A stretch of DNA of 64,000 nucleotides from Linanthus parryae (GCA_023055425.1 JALGPY010000006.1:69348127-69412126); one strand, 5' to 3'; shown: positions 1 through 12,133, counted from the stretch's first letter. Numbers and translations: made by a program. Notes: generated by a model from the sequence alone, not told the origin.

Positions 1-209
1 CTTAAACCCAGAACTGATCGAATCACCATATTGTGACGATTTTGAATGTAGAACTTCTGAAATTCTGAGCAATATACACAAATTCTGAGCTTCTAAACCC
101 GAATTGACTCCGGACTGTTCATCTTCTCTTGACGAAACATAATTGCTTCCTGAAATTGAAACTGAAAGTGTGTATATTTCTCCCCCTTTTTTCTTGCTCT
201 TCCGCAGGA
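1..209 (+). other. Upstream part of the PMD-type gene, noncoding
   Basis: A/T-rich sequence with no convincing coding content. It ends in a pyrimidine-rich run and a CAG two bases before the ATG at 210, which looks like a 3' splice site. The first coding exon of the PMD-type gene may therefore follow an intron whose 5' part lies outside the window. Confidence 0.35.
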
Positions 210-1797
210 ATGGCCAAGACAAAAGGATCCAAACCCATTAAAGAGGCCAAAGAAATACCTGATCTTCCCAAGACCTTGTGGAGAATAGCCCCGTATTTGG
301 GTGGAAAAGATTTCTATCATGCCAGAGTTAAGGTGAAGAATCTACCAGATCCTTTTCCCTCCTGAGAATTGCAAACCCTGACTCCGCCTACCAATGCAGC
401 CACGTTAGAGTTAATCGGCTCCAAAGACGTGGTTAGACTAGGAGTTGAAAATGGGTTTTTCCCTCATACTGAAATTTCCACCCAGGCCTTTGTCCAAAAG
501 TTGGACCTGATGGATGAGTGGATTGACCATGTATTGACCCACCATGCCATCACATTAGACAATGCTGGAATTTACTTCGCAGTTCGTGCTATGAAGGGTG
601 CTGCCGTGAAGTTGGATCCGTCCATGCTTCTAAACCTTCTTTCTCGCTATTCACCTGCGACTCACACCTTCCATTTTGCTGAGTTCTAGGCTACTCCCAC
701 TTTGGAAGATGTGCATATGTTGTATGACCTTTCTCCCATTGGCGAAGTGGATCCCCTGAGCCCTTTGCGAACTGATCCAGAACTTGCTCTATACGCGCAT
801 ATGGAGGAACGCTTGTCCGAGGTGAAGAAAATCTCTACTCGTTGGACATCTGCGAAAGTTCTTCCTGACTGGCAGCTTGTTGATACTTCTGCGAAGAAAC
901 CTGGGGCAAATGGGTGCAATACTTCTTTCGCGACTATGCGAATAGTAGTATTACCAAGCAACTTCTGGACAAGAACCCAAATGCGAAAAATTATGTAAAT
1001 GGAAAAGGTTACCATCTAACCTTGTGTGGCTTCCTCTGTGCTTGGCTGTCAAGGTACCTGATTGATGGTCACCCTCATGACCGGGTTTTTTATCACGTCC
1101 TTCCCCTTGCTGTCAAGTTGGCCCTCGGCCAGAGAGTCGCACTTGGGCCTCTGGTCTTGGGCGCCTTGTATCACAGATTGGACCAGTTGGTAGTGGCAAT
1201 CAAGGATTCTCGCGGTCGTCTAGATGTGATGACTTATGTCAACATCGCATTCCTTACTATGTGGGTTTTTGAGCGATGGCCCTCCTATGCTCCTGTTCCT
1301 TCTAGGCCCAACAAATGGTGCGTCCCTGGCGCGGAGACTCAACTTTCCAGTGGGAGAGCTGCTCGATAGTTTAGAACCAATCCTCCCAAGTGCACCTGGA
1401 GCCTGATATGCGATGACCGGAACAAGTTTACAGCTAGGCCCTATGCCACACGTATTGAGAATGTGCTATGGTTCCCGAAGCTGTATCCCACCAAATCTCT
1501 TGCTTTTTCAAAAGAGCTCCTTCTCGAAGGTCGTGAGCGCTATCATGAGCGCTATCGCGAATTCTTCTGCTGGTGTTTAAGGGGTTCTCTCCCTGCTCTT
1601 GCTGAGTATGTTCCTGAACTTACTCCCAGGTACGAAAGGATCACAGTCGGCGTTGATCCAACTCGCGCTTCTTCCCAGTTTGGTTTTGATGCAGTGGCGC
1701 CTTCCATTTGGCCTAAATCGATTGTAAGAGGCTGCTACAAGCGACTGTTGTCTGGCGAGTGCCAAACGATCTTTCGGAGCAACTTGCCCTTCGTTCA
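210..1797 (+). pseudogene. Plant mobile domain (PMD, aminotransferase-like) protein, left half, decayed
   Basis: The reading starts at the ATG at 210 (MAKTKGSK) and can be followed to about 1797. The stretch around 1046-1190 reads WLSRYLIDG, then FYHVLPLAVKLALGQRVALG and LGALYHRLDQL. This matches the style of the plant mobile domain found in plant transposon-related genes. The gene is broken by in-frame stops at 363-365, 687-689 and 1367-1369 and by a frameshift near 885-915. It stops abruptly in an A/T tract where Athila copy A begins, and it resumes in the same style at 24110. PMD proteins occur both as host genes (MAIN/MAIL type) and inside transposons. Here the antisense position downstream of a Tat-type pol suggests an element passenger ORF. 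The PMD call is by eye; the exact family is not proven. Confidence 0.65.
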
Positions 1798-2332
1798 AAT
1801 AAAAAAAAAATATTTTTTTTTTTAATTATATACAATGCATGGCCAGAATGATTATGGTGGGTTGACTCAAATAAAAAAAAATATGCTGACTCAAAAATAA
1901 AATAAAAAAATAAAAATAAATACGAAAAAACGTGCAGACCGGGTTAATGCAGACACGACTACCACCCCCCCCCCACTAAGAGGTGGCATGCCCTCATGGC
2001 ACTCACTCGTCCAGAAAAAATGTCGGGTCTGACCCGGTCTCGGACGTACCGGAAATGCTACCCGGCGAGCTGCTCTCTGAATCAGACCTAAATACCGGCT
2101 GACGTGCCCGTGTACGGGGCCGGTAATCCGAGGACTGCGACTCGGACCCAGTCCAACTGCTAGGTGGCTGGGATCGCAAGGTCGTCCTGCCACTCGAATG
2201 CTGCTGAGTACGGGCCCCAGTCTGCTGGGTACGGGTCCCAGCCTGACGACCTGTAGGCTGCCGGGATCGTGTCCCAGGCTGCCGTCTCTCCTGTCGGGCA
2301 GGTGGCTGTGCTGGCTGAGTCGGTGGAGGTGG

Positions 2333-3833
2333 CTAGGTTGGGGGTGGTGGCTGGGTCGGGGGTGGTGGAGCCGACGTGCACTCACTAGAGTCCCCGTCAT
2401 CCGACCATCCCTCGGTAAAGCTGCTGGAGTAGGTAGGTGGAAAATACAGCGGGAGTGGCGGTTCTCGGCCCGCGTGCCGAGCCGCATCCCGCTGCTCCTC
2501 TCGAATACTAGCTAGGGCAGCCTGGGTGTCCTTCGTGACCTTCCGCTGAGTCCGGCGGTTATGCGTCAACGCTCTCCAAAGCTTGCCCACGCTCTCATAC
2601 ACCTTCTCTCCGATGGACTTGCGTCCGCCCTGACACCCCTCAAATCTCTCGTCCACTCGGGGCAGTCTACGTGGTGGGGCCGGTCGAGCTCGTGGGGCCG
2701 GGTTGGCCCGTGGGGCCGGCTCACCTCTCTGACGGGCAGGCTGAGGCTGGGCATTCCTCTCAGTCCCCTGTCTACTCGACTCGGGGCGCTCACTCTCTCT
2801 ACTAGTACGGCATCGCAAGTCCGGCCGATGCCTGGCGGCTGACTGGTCGCTCCTGAGTCGAACGCCTCCTAGGGGCAGGGGCAGGTGCAGGAGCCGGGTC
2901 CTCCTCCATAAAATCGTCATCCTCATCGAGGTCAACGACTGGCTGTGGTGGGCCCGGATGCCGAGCGATAAGCTTCCTATAAGGCCGAGGCTTAGGAGGC
3001 TGTAGGTCACCCTCTAAATTGTGCAGCGGAACCTCAAACTCCCGTGCAAGTTTGGCAATGAGGTTGGCGTACCCCAATCCCTTATGGCTCCCGGAGAAGT
3101 TCCGCTCCTGCATGTACACCCAAATCCGACGAGGAATGTCAACCTCTCGTCTCAGAACAAGGCAATAGACTAAGAGTGCGTACTCAAAGTCAAGGTAGGT
3201 AAAGTGTTTAATACCCACGACCATGTTTACTACCCACTCGGCCCACCACCGTGGCGGGCCGATAATAAAACGAGAATGCAATTTCTTGCCTATCTCGCCT
3301 GTCCCCTCTCTCTCGAAATGGGCACCCGGGTACCCCCCAGTCACCACCCGCAAAAGCTCACCATCGCTAGGCGGGTAATCTGCACACTCAGCATATGCGC
3401 ACGAAAAATGGCGCATCGGGATCTGGTACGCTTGGCGGATGGTATCCGCCGTGAGCAACAGAAACGTACGCCGCAAATAAACCCAACGAACATCCCCGTT
3501 GGCCTCACCCTCCCCCTTGTGCATGAGGTTCGCGTAGAACTCACGCACCAAGTCAGAACTGGACAAGTCCGGAAACCCCGCTAGGGACGTTCCGAAAATG
3601 TCCGTTCGACTCGCATAGTCTGCCATCTCTGGCGGCATGTTCGCATGGTCTACCTCAAACTGATAGTCTACGGGAAGGCCATGACCCATTTTGGTTCCGG
3701 TCATAAAGTAATGTTGGGCATGATGGTTAACGAACCTAAAACTGTCAAACAGCGTAGGGGAAAGCTCATCCGGCTCATAGTCAGTCGGGATGTCATCTCG
3801 CTCGGGGTCTAAGACGGGTACGTGAAACTCCAT
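2333..3833 (-). pseudogene. Athila downstream ORF (env position), copy A, frameshifted
   Basis: The ORF begins MEFHVPVLDPERDD at 3833 and stays open for 343 codons to 2802. The reading then moves to another frame near 2880 (proline/arginine-rich segment, then GEKVYESVGKLWRALTHN) and meets a stop at about 2333, where copy B reads through. Residues 90-250 (DLVREFYANL, LLTADTIRQAYQIP, RWWAEWVVNMVVGI) resemble the putative plant transposon / ATHILA ORF-1 type domain. The C-terminal third is low-complexity P/R/Q-rich. I see no signal peptide and no clear membrane helix, so an envelope function is not supported. It lies about 1.1 kb downstream of the integrase stop, behind its own TATA-like box at 4478-4488. 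The frameshift lies in a GGGGCA repeat where A and B differ in length. Confidence 0.7.
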
Positions 3834-4477
3834 AACAGACTAAAATCTCGTAAAACGTGCCAACTCGGGAAAATAAGCAAGAACGTGAAACGTGCACAAA
3901 AAATAGTGTGTCTCAATAGATAGTCCACCTAAGAGCTACCAGAGGTCCACACGGCAAGTGCCGCTCCAAATGCAAAATTACCGAAAATAACGGGCCCAAC
4001 TACGGGCCGTGCCAAAACGGAAAATAAAGCGAGGGATGAGATTTTCGACCTTCCCTAAACAGGGGTGAAGACCGGAGATTCTGCCCGGAAAGTCGCCGGA
4101 AAGCCGCCGCCGGTCGCCGGAAAAGTCGCCGGAAAAGTCAACTGCCCGGAATTGAATTCCGAGCCTACCAAATCGAAGTCCTCGATCTCCTCGTTCACGT
4201 TCCCTTGTACGGTTTTTGCTAGTTCTTGCTTTAACACCTTCGAATCTGCACTTTTCCTCAAGAACACCTCACTTTTTGATGGAAATTGCCCGCTCGATTT
4301 TTGCTTATTTCTGGATTTTGATGGATGAATCTTGCTCCTTGCGACGAGGGGATTCCAGAAATGTGCCCGGATTTTGATTTGGAGGTCCGATGCACAATTC
4401 GTGTTCTTCAAGTGAGAGGAAATGGAGGTAGAGAGAGAAAGAGAGGTGCCAACAATGGCCAACCCGTCCCCCTCTCT

Positions 4478-4488
4478 CAATATAAACC
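4478..4488 (-). promoter_or_regulatory. TATA-like box of a possible internal promoter, copy A
   Basis: On the minus strand this reads GGGTTTATATTGAGAGAGG and is followed by a CT-rich leader-like stretch (4450-4400). It lies about 70 nt downstream of the palindrome cluster at 4561-4678 and about 650 nt upstream of the ATG at 3833. The same layout of palindromes, TATA-like box and pyrimidine-rich leader occurs in the LTR, where the promoter is expected. The assignment is inferred from this parallel. Confidence 0.4.
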
Positions 4489-4560
4489 CTAAATGGTCGA
4501 AATGACCAAAATACCCCCGGGGTTTTGAAAAAATTTCGATTTTTTTCTTTCTTTCCTGTT

Positions 4561-4678
4561 TACGTATATACGCAGTACTGCGTATATACCCAACCAGAAA
4601 ACAACCAAAAAAAGAAAAAAAAATCATTTTGCCCCACGGGTTGCGTATATACGCAGGGGCTGCGTATATACGCAACCC
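4561..4678 (-). repeat. Palindrome cluster downstream of pol, copy A
   Basis: It holds four copies or near-copies of the perfect 14-bp palindrome TGCGTATATACGCA: 4561 (one change), 4579 (decayed), and 4642 and 4661 (both perfect). The last two lie inside a larger perfect inverted repeat with 19-bp arms and a GGG spacer (4638-4678). The same word fills the U3-like part of the LTRs at 11566-11686 and 23598-23699. Confidence 0.9.
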
Positions 4679-4880
4679 GAGGCAAAATCCAATTTTTTTT
4701 TTTTTTTTTTCAAATTTTCTCTCTTCCCCTGTTTCCTCGGTTCTGGCTGTTTTGGATGTTTCCGTATCTGCACACTCTCAAATTCAAAGTCAAAAACCCG
4801 CTCATCTCGCCTCTCTCGAAAATTCAGAATTGTCATAATAACGTAATAACTACTAAAACTAAATAAATAAACGATAAATT

Positions 4881-4940
4881 TTGGGTTGCCTCCCAAACAG
4901 CGCCTTGTGATTTACGGTCGACGGCCCGACCTTGTTACCT
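4881..4940 (-). other. Conserved post-stop block, copy A
   Basis: It starts just after the integrase stop codon at 4942. On the minus strand it has GGTAACAAGGTCGGG, then a GTCGAC core, then TTTGGGAGGCAACCC, which can fold as a stem of TTGGG and CCCAA around AGGCAA. The same block is at 16929, 45285, 51622 and 62911 (the last on +), each time right after the final stop codon of a different ORF. Confidence 0.85.
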
Positions 4941-4941
4941 C

Positions 4942-7900
4942 TCACGGGTCATCAAAATAGACCAGGTCTATTTTGAAGACTTCGGCGGTCTCGAGATACG
5001 GCTTGATCCGGTTCCCGTTCGCCCTGAAACTGGATTTGTCTTTTGGATTTTCCAGCTCGAATGCCCCCCAGGCAAAGATCTGCTTGATGATGAACGGTCC
5101 CGACCAACAAGACCTCAACTTCCCAGGAAAGAACCGCATCCGGGTATTGTAGAGAAGCACCTTGTCGCCTTCATTAAACTGCTTTGGCGTGATACGGTTA
5201 TCATGCCACTTCTTTGTCTTCTCTTTGTAAATTTTGGCGCTCTCGAAAGCCGTTCTGCGGAATTCTTCCAATTCCAGCAGTGCCATCTTCCTCTTATCCC
5301 CTGCTAGATTCTGGTCCAAGTTCAGCAGTTTGATGGCCCAATACGCCTTGTGCTCCAGTTCCACCGGTAAGTGGCACGCTTTCCCAAAAACGAGCTGGTA
5401 TGGTGACATTCCCAGCGGTGTTTTGAAAGCTGTCCTGTAGGCCCAGAGCGCATCGTCTAGTCTGACGGACCAATCCTTTCGGCCGAGATTCACTGTTTTC
5501 TCGAGTATGCTCTTGATCTCTCGATTCGACACCTCGGCTTGTCCGTTCGTCTGCGGATGGTAAGGTAACGAGACTTTATGAACTGACACACCGTATTGTT
5601 TCAGAACTTTCGCAAAAACTCAATTGATGAAGTGAGAGCCCTCGTCGCTGATCATTGCCCTGGGAGTCCCGAAACGAGTGAAAACGTTGCGTTTCAGAAA
5701 ACGCTCAACGGTAGCTGCATCGTTTTTCTGACACGCGATCGCTTCGATCCACTTTGTCACATAATCTACTGCCAGCAGAATGTAAAGATTCCCCATCGAA
5801 GATGGGAACGAACCCATGAAGTCAATCCCCCATACATCAAATGGCTATACCTCCTGCCACACGGTCATCGGCATCTCGTCCCGGTGTGACGTGTTTCCTG
5901 TCCTCTGGAACCTATCGCATCCCTGCACATAGTCGTGACAGTCTTTGAAGATTGTCGGCCAGAAAAACTCGGACTGCATTATTTTATGCGCTGTTCGCGT
6001 TCCCCCAAAATGACCCCCACACTGTGATGAGTGGCAGTGTCGGATCACGTTCCAGGCCTCGTGGGTCGGGATACACCTTCTCAGGATGTTGTCGGCCCCC
6101 AGTTTGAACAAGTACGGGTCGTCCCAGAAATACTGTCTACTTTCGGCAATGAACTTTTTCCGCTGCGACGGGGTGAGATCCTCGGGAAGCGTGCGAGTTA
6201 CCAAATAGTTGGCTATGGCATAGTACCACGGTCTCCCGATTTTGACTGCCATGATGTGCTCGTCCGGGAAGTTTTCCTTGATCGGCACCGGGTCCACCTT
6301 CACGTTTTCAAGTCTGGATAGGTGATCCGCTACCACGTTCTCAACTCCCTTCTTGTCCCGGACTTCCACATCGAATTCCTGCATCAGTAGTACCCACCTC
6401 AACAGTCTCGGTTTTGCGTCCTTCTTGTCCAGCAGGTATTTCAGAGCACTATGGTCGGTAAAAACGATAGCTTTTGACCCGACCAAATAGGGCCTGAATT
6501 TGTCCAGTGCATACACCACGGCCAGCAGTTCCTTCTCTGTCGTGCCATAGTTGAGCTGGGCATCGTTGAGTACCCGGCTTGCATAATAAATGACGTGGCA
6601 TACCTTATCCTTTCGCTGGACCAAAACTGCCCCGACAGCGTAGTCGCTGGCGTCACACATCAGCTCAAACGGGAGTGACCAATCTAGCGTGGTTATAACC
6701 GGGGCTGTGGTCAGCTTTTCCTTCAAATGGTCAAAAGCCTGCCGACATGCTGCATCGAAATAAAAGGGTACGTCTTTTCCGAGTAACGCGCAAAGTGGCT
6801 TTGTGATCTTGGAAAAGTCCTTGATGAACCTTCGGTAAAATCCTGCATGTCCCAGAAAACTTTTGATCGCCCTTACGTTCGTCGGGTATGGAAGCTGCTT
6901 TATCACCTCGATCTTAGCCTTGTCCACCTCAAGTCCCTTGCTGGAAATTCTGTGACCCAGCACGATCCCCTCGGTGACCATAAAGTGACACTTTTCCCAA
7001 TTGAGCAGCAAATTTTCCTTCTTACATCGGATCAGTACATGGCCCAAATGGAACAGGCAGTCATCGAAACTGTCCCCGAAGAGTGAAAAGTCGTCCATGA
7101 AGACCTCCAAATTTTTCTCGATCATGTCGGAAAAAATCGCCATCATACATCTCTGGAACGTGGCAGGGGCATTACACAACCCGAACGGCATGCGCCGAAA
7201 CGCGAATGTACCGTATGGGCAGGTAAACGTCGTCTTCTCCTGATCTTCCGGGGCTATGCAAATCTGATTGTACCCGGAATACCCGTCCAGAAAACAGTAG
7301 TAGGCGTGGTGGGCGAGCCGGTCCAGCATCTGGTCCATGAATGGCAGCGGGAAGTGGTCCTTCAGTGTTGCATCGTTTAGCCTCCGATAGTCCATACAGA
7401 TCCGCCAGCCCGTTACGGTGCGCTGCGCAATCTGCTCCTGATCTTTATTCTGCACCACCGTAATACCCCCTTTTTTGGGCACGCACTGGACCGGGCTGAT
7501 CCACGTGCTGTCCGATATGGGGTAGATGATTCCCGCTTCCAGCCACTTCATGACCTCTTTTCGCACAACGTCCTTCATGTTCGGGTTCAGTCTCCGCTGG
7601 GGCTGAATCACCGGTTTCTTGCCTTCTTCAATTCGGATCTTGTGCATGCAGTAGGAGGGGCTGATCCCCTTGATATCTGCAATCGTCCAGGCGATTGCTT
7701 CCTTATGCTCTCGCAATACTTCCAGCAGTTTCTGCTCCTGTTCCTGAGATAAACGAGACGAAACAATTACGGGCAGAGTGCTATTTTCACCAATATACGC
7801 ATACCTGAGATGGCTCGGGAGCGGTTTCAGCTCCAGTGCGGGTGGCTCCTTGAGTGACGGGACGAGAATCATCTTTTGCCCGCCGTCTTCGTCCCGGTGC

Positions 7901-10351
7901 AAAGTGGTCCAGTCCTCGGCTCTCATGGCGTGCTCGCACCGAGTCTTCTCCTTTTCTTCCCCGTACATGCTGTCGATCTCTTCCCATAATTGGTCCATCT
8001 CCTCGTTTTCCCAGCCTTCGTCCACCACATCGATAGCAAAGATGTCCTCGTGGTCGTAGTAGTTTGGCAGTTGCAGATTTTTGAAAACGTTGAATTTCAC
8101 TTTTTCCTCGTTAATCTGCATGGTCAGCTCCCCGCTCTTGCAATTTATCATTGCTTCGCCCGTGGCCAAAAACGGCCTGCCAAGTATGAGCGGTACCTCC
8201 CCTGCCTCCATGTCCAGGATTACGAAATCAGCCGGAAAAATAAGCTCGCCGACCTTGACCAGAATATCCTCGATAACCCCGTAGGCCTGTTTTACGGACC
8301 TGTCTGCCATCTGCAGCATGATTCTGGTGGGTCGGGGTTCACCGACTTTCAAACTCTTGAAAATCGTCAGCGGCATCAGGTTGATGCTGGCTCCTAGGTC
8401 ACACAGAGCCTTTCCTGTGTAAGCGTTACCTAGGGTGACCGGTATGACGAAACTACCAGGATCCTTTCTCTTCCTCGGTAGCCCATTCTTCACACAATTG
8501 CTCACTTCTGCCGTCAGGTTTATGGTCTCGAAATCGTTTATTCGCCTCCTCCCATACAAGATGTCCTTGAGGAATTTGGCGTAAGTGGGCATCTTAGCCA
8601 AAGCCTCAGCAAAAGGTATGTTAATCTGTAGCTGCTTGAACATCTCGAGAAACCTGGCGTAGTCCTTGCTGTCATCCCTCTTTCGTGTTCGTAAGGGGTA
8701 CGGGACCTCCTTGGAGATGGGTACAGTTTCTGCACCTGTCTCGTTCTGCACTACATCCTGCTCAACCGAGCCCTTCGGCTGGGGGCGATCGACTGTGCTG
8801 TTATCCTGGCCCGACAAGTTGCGTTCTACTTCTTTCGAATTTTCTGCACGTGCGTGGCTGGGATACGGTGGATCCTGCAGTGCCAATCCACTCCGAGTGG
8901 AGATAGCATTGATCTGAGCCCGTGGATTTTTTACTGTGTTTGAGGGTAGGTTTCCTGGTTGTATCTCTGTTAGCTGCTGTGCTAACTGCCCCACCTGCAC
9001 TTCCAAAGCGCGCAGTGACGTTTTGGTTGTCTGCATATCTGCCGTCAAGGTGTCCATGTGCTTGAACCGGGACTCCATGGTCTGGAACATGGACTTGATT
9101 TCTTTCATCTGGGCGTCGTACTGCTGCGCAGATGGGACTGACTGAGCCTGCTGGGCCGGGGCAGCCTGCTGAGCTGGTGGCCTGTGCTGGAACCCCGGTG
9201 CATAAACTGTTGCGTTCGGGTTTCCGTACCGAAACCCGGGATGGTCTCTCGTACCCGGTCGGTACCGGCTCGGGTCCCACTGCTGCTGTACGTAATTGGT
9301 GTCTTCGGTCCTTAGCTCCTCAATGGCTGTGTCGAGATCCGGTTCCTCGACTGCTGCAACAGTCTTCTTATCCGAGTAGACCTTCTTGACCAAGTCGTGA
9401 ACGATCTTGGCTAGGTTGTCTATACGGTCATCCTCTGCGGGTTCGGCTCTAGCCGCCATCCTGCGATCATCAAACAGTCGGGTGTCCTGCTTGGCCAACT
9501 GCTTCATCAGGTCATACGCACCTTCTTTGTCCACGTGATACAAGAAGTTTCCTCCGGCCTCTCTGTCAATCCTGTCGGCGTTCTCCCTGTCTAGGGCATG
9601 GTAGAAAACCTGCAGGATTTTTGCGTCTCCAAAACCGTGGTTCGGGCACCGTTTGACCAATCTCATGAGCCTGTCCCATGCGTCCACCACCGTCTCCCCC
9701 ATCTTCTGTCTGAATGACAGGATCTCGCTCTGTAACTGTATGACTCGGGAGGCGGGATAGAACTTTGCCAGAAAATCCGTGACACACTCCTCCCATGTGG
9801 TGATGGATCGGGGTGGTCGGGATTCAAGCCAGTCTTTGGCTACTCCATAAACAGTACGGAAATAAGATCAACATGAGTGCCTCTGCTTCTACCCCCTTGT
9901 ATCTGACCTTGTTGCAGTAATCTTCGAATTTCCCGATAAAATCGTTCGGGTCTTCGTCGGCTCTGCCATGAAACGGGCAGAGAGTTTGTACCGTCTGGAT
10001 GGTGGATGGTTTGATGTCAAAGTGCTCGGCGGTGATCTCGGGCACCACAATAGCTCGCTCATGCCCCCCGGTGGGGACTTCGAAATTTTCCACCAACGCC
10101 TTCCCAGATCGGTTATATGTTCTCTGGTTGCTTTGGGCAGCAAGTCCCGCTGTGACAAACTCCTCAATGTACCGCGCCATCTGGGCTGGGGTACGTGTCT
10201 CTCGTTCTTGTCCACCGGCTTCGGTGTTCTCGGGTGGATCTCTCTGGTTGGTTGCCATCCTGCTTTCTCGGTTTCTGCGGTTCTGTTCGGTATACAGTTT
10301 TTCCGGGTTGTCGAGTGGTGTCACCAAATCGCGAGGCAATCTGGGCATCAA
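4942..10351 (-). pseudogene. Athila-type gag-pol polyprotein, copy A
   Basis: The start MMPRLPRDLVTPLDN is at 10351. Domains in order are gag, a retropepsin-like protease with the DLGAS motif, reverse transcriptase (FMDD active site), RNase H (MCDASDYAVGA) and integrase. The integrase has a zinc-finger region, a core with GIDFMG and ISDEGSHF, and [10 protein letters not shown] carrying the glutamate. Damage relative to copy B includes a 2-bp deletion near 9853 that shifts the gag frame, and a stop just before the integrase core near 5845. A C-to-F change in CDRFQRTG removes a zinc ligand. A further stop at 5620-5622 after SHFIN is shared with copy B. The DLGAS protease, the tRNA-Asp-type primer site and the LTR start TGATAACGCCC fit the Athila lineage. 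The protein is not functional as it stands. Confidence 0.92.
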
Positions 10352-10470
10352 CTAAACAGTCCTGAAAACGCAGATTCAAAAAAGCAGTGAGATAAAAAGA
10401 AAAATAACAAAACTAAAACTAAATAAAAACTCAGAAAACTAATTCTGACTACTAAATAGACCCTAAAAAG

Positions 10471-10488
10471 TCCCCGGCAACGGCGCCA
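10471..10488 (-). other. Primer binding site, tRNA-Asp type, copy A
   Basis: The minus strand reads TGGCGCCGTTGCCGGGGA, the complement of the 3' end of plant tRNA-Asp including CCA. It lies 6 nt inside the LTR end at 10495, which fixes element orientation as minus. Confidence 0.9.
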
Positions 10489-11473
10489 AAAACTTGATGC
10501 GCAAACTAACGTGCTATCGCAAGTGTACGAATCTTGTAGTACCGGGTGCAATTAGACTCGGATTATCGTTCCCATGGGGACTGCGTCGGGTTTACTTACG
10601 TTGTCAGTTTCGGTTTTCCAAGAGTAGTAACCAGGAGGAGTAGGTTGTGATTATAATGACTGAACTAAAAACAAGAATTAAAAACGTAAACGTAAATATT
10701 TTTGTGACGTTTTCTGAAATAAGCTGATTTGGTTGTAACGATAATAGATGAAGGCTAGGCTCCAGGATCCCCTAGGGTTTCTACAGATTTCAGTTTTACG
10801 TTAGATTATGAAAACACTCAGCAGTTTTGATATCTGTGCAACGTACCAGTTGTGCAGTGACTTTTCAGATTCCACACGTAATCCCGATCCTGCAGACTTT
10901 CGGATTCTTGTTAAGCTGCCTAAATCTGCAGTCTCGGTCTAATCCTGTTAGGGTTTCTAACCTGTCCGAATGGCCCGGGTCAAATTCTCTAACAGTTGGT
11001 CTCACGTTTTTCGATGCTAGCCCTATCTCCCTTTCTCTGGTCGGTCTATCAGGGTAAGGTACTAAATCCCGGTTTTTCTTCCTAACCCTAACTTGACGTT
11101 TTCACCTACAAGCTCGGGTCTATAGCAATCCTGGGTGATCAATCCTATCATGCATATACGATAATAATCAAAACCAGAATAACAGATACAACTTGCTGAA
11201 TTAAGACAATCATCATGAATCCATAAACGTAGTTATCATAAAATCTGAGTACGAAACCCTAGGTTCACCGAGAACCTAGGTGAAAAGTTTAGCTACGACT
11301 AGACATAGTACAAAACGCAGTTTCTAAATATAAAGAGAGAGAACGAAATCAAACTAAGTCTTCGAATCTCGAATCGCGCTTTCGTGCTCTCCGTGAATGC
11401 TCTGACTTGCCCTTCGGTTGTGCTGAGAATTGTGCTGTGTCTCCGTGATCTCTCAAAACGAGTCTGGACGAGT

Positions 11474-11483
11474 CTTTAAATAG
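11474..11483 (-). promoter_or_regulatory. TATA-like box in the shared LTR
   Basis: The minus strand reads CACTATTTAAAGACTCG about 80 nt downstream of the palindrome cluster and upstream of a pyrimidine-containing leader. It is the likely core promoter of the LTR. The other LTR has CCATTTAAAG here (23506-23515). Confidence 0.5.
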
Positions 11484-11565
11484 TGCTGTTTCCCGAAAAC
11501 GCTTGTGCCCGAAATTACAGAATCTGCCATCGGTCCACCGCCTTTGACCAAAAGTCAAAACTGGC

Positions 11566-11686
11566 TGCGTATATACGCAGGGTTGCGTATATACGCAACC
11601 AGGGCCCAACCAACAACCCCCCTCCCCCTCACTGCCTGCGTATATACGCAAGGGTGCGTATATACGCAGGCCTGCGTATATACGCA
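11566..11686 (-). repeat. LTR palindrome cluster (five copies)
   Basis: Perfect TGCGTATATACGCA palindromes lie at 11566, 11584, 11637, 11655 and 11673. The last three sit inside a compound inverted repeat whose outer 21-bp arms match exactly (11630-11693). In the copy B 5' LTR only four are left (23598, 23616, 23668, 23686) and three of those have base changes. Confidence 0.92.
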
Positions 11687-12096
11687 GGCAGTGGGTGGAG
11701 AGGTGGGGCCCACTTGGTCCTTTGGTGGGCCAGGTTTGGTCCCCTGGGTCCCACTCTTCTGCCTGACGCTCCCGGTTTGCCTCTTCGGTGTACTTCTGCT
11801 TTTCCGTGTTTTCGTTGTGTCCCGGTCTTGTGCACGTTTCCCGAGACGGTCCCCGCTTGGTCCCGGCACGCTTCCCGGTGCACCTCCCGAACCTGTTCCT
11901 GAAAAGGCAACACGAACGAAAACCCGCGATCATATCCAAATATAGCAAGAAATAAGCAGAAATCCAGCAAGTACAAATAAACATCTCGTTCTAGATTCCC
12001 GGGGTATTCTAAGGCATTTTCCGGCAAAAACCGCTAATTTCGACACAAATACTCGTGAAATCAGGCTAAAAGATAACCCCTAATTGGGCGTTATCA

Positions 12097-12133
12097 AATA
12101 CCCCCGCACTAAACATTGCTCGTCCCGAGCAAT
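12097..12133 (-). other. Polypurine tract and adjoining stem-loop of copy B
   Basis: In element sense, an 8-bp stem with a 3-nt loop (ATTGCTCG, GGA, CGAGCAAT; 12115-12133) is followed by TTTAGTGCGGGGGTATT and then the LTR start TGATAACG. The G-rich run is the expected plus-strand primer. The stem-loop recurs in the related elements. Confidence 0.8.

Larger units (their letters stand above)
1798..10494 (-). mobile_element. Athila-type retrotransposon copy A, internal region, 3' truncated
   Basis: From right to left this holds the primer site, gag-pol, the post-pol block, the internal promoter-like module and the downstream ORF. It parallels 13850-22526 of copy B almost base for base. The match ends in an A/T run near 1796-1812. 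Everything equivalent to 12097-13850 of copy B (3' noncoding region and polypurine tract), plus the 3' LTR, is missing, so the left junction with the PMD gene is a deletion breakpoint rather than a clean LTR end. The 5' LTR is the shared LTR at 10495-12096. Confidence 0.85.
10495..12096 (-). repeat. Shared LTR: 5' LTR of copy A and 3' LTR of copy B (1602 bp)
   Basis: In element sense it starts TGATAACGCCCAATTAGGGG (at 12096) and ends GCGCATCA (at 10495). It is followed on the A side by a tRNA-Asp-type primer site and on the B side by a polypurine tract, so one LTR serves two internal regions. It holds five perfect copies of TGCGTATATACGCA upstream of a TATA-like box. It is 19 bp longer than the LTR at 22527-24109, mainly through one extra palindrome unit. 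Confidence 0.93.

Noticed and set aside
2333..3833. True envelope glycoprotein in Athila copy A/B
   Set aside because: Position fits, but I see no signal peptide, no membrane anchor and no cysteine pattern. The N-terminal part looks like a plant transposon / ATHILA ORF-1 type domain.
7778..8397. Plus-strand open frames across gag-pol
   Set aside because: They are shadows of the minus-strand polyprotein, repeated at the same offset in copy B.
11349..12027. Repeated AYIRR/VYTQ peptides as a protein repeat domain
   Set aside because: They are translations of the TGCGTATATACGCA palindrome in LTR DNA and appear on both strands.
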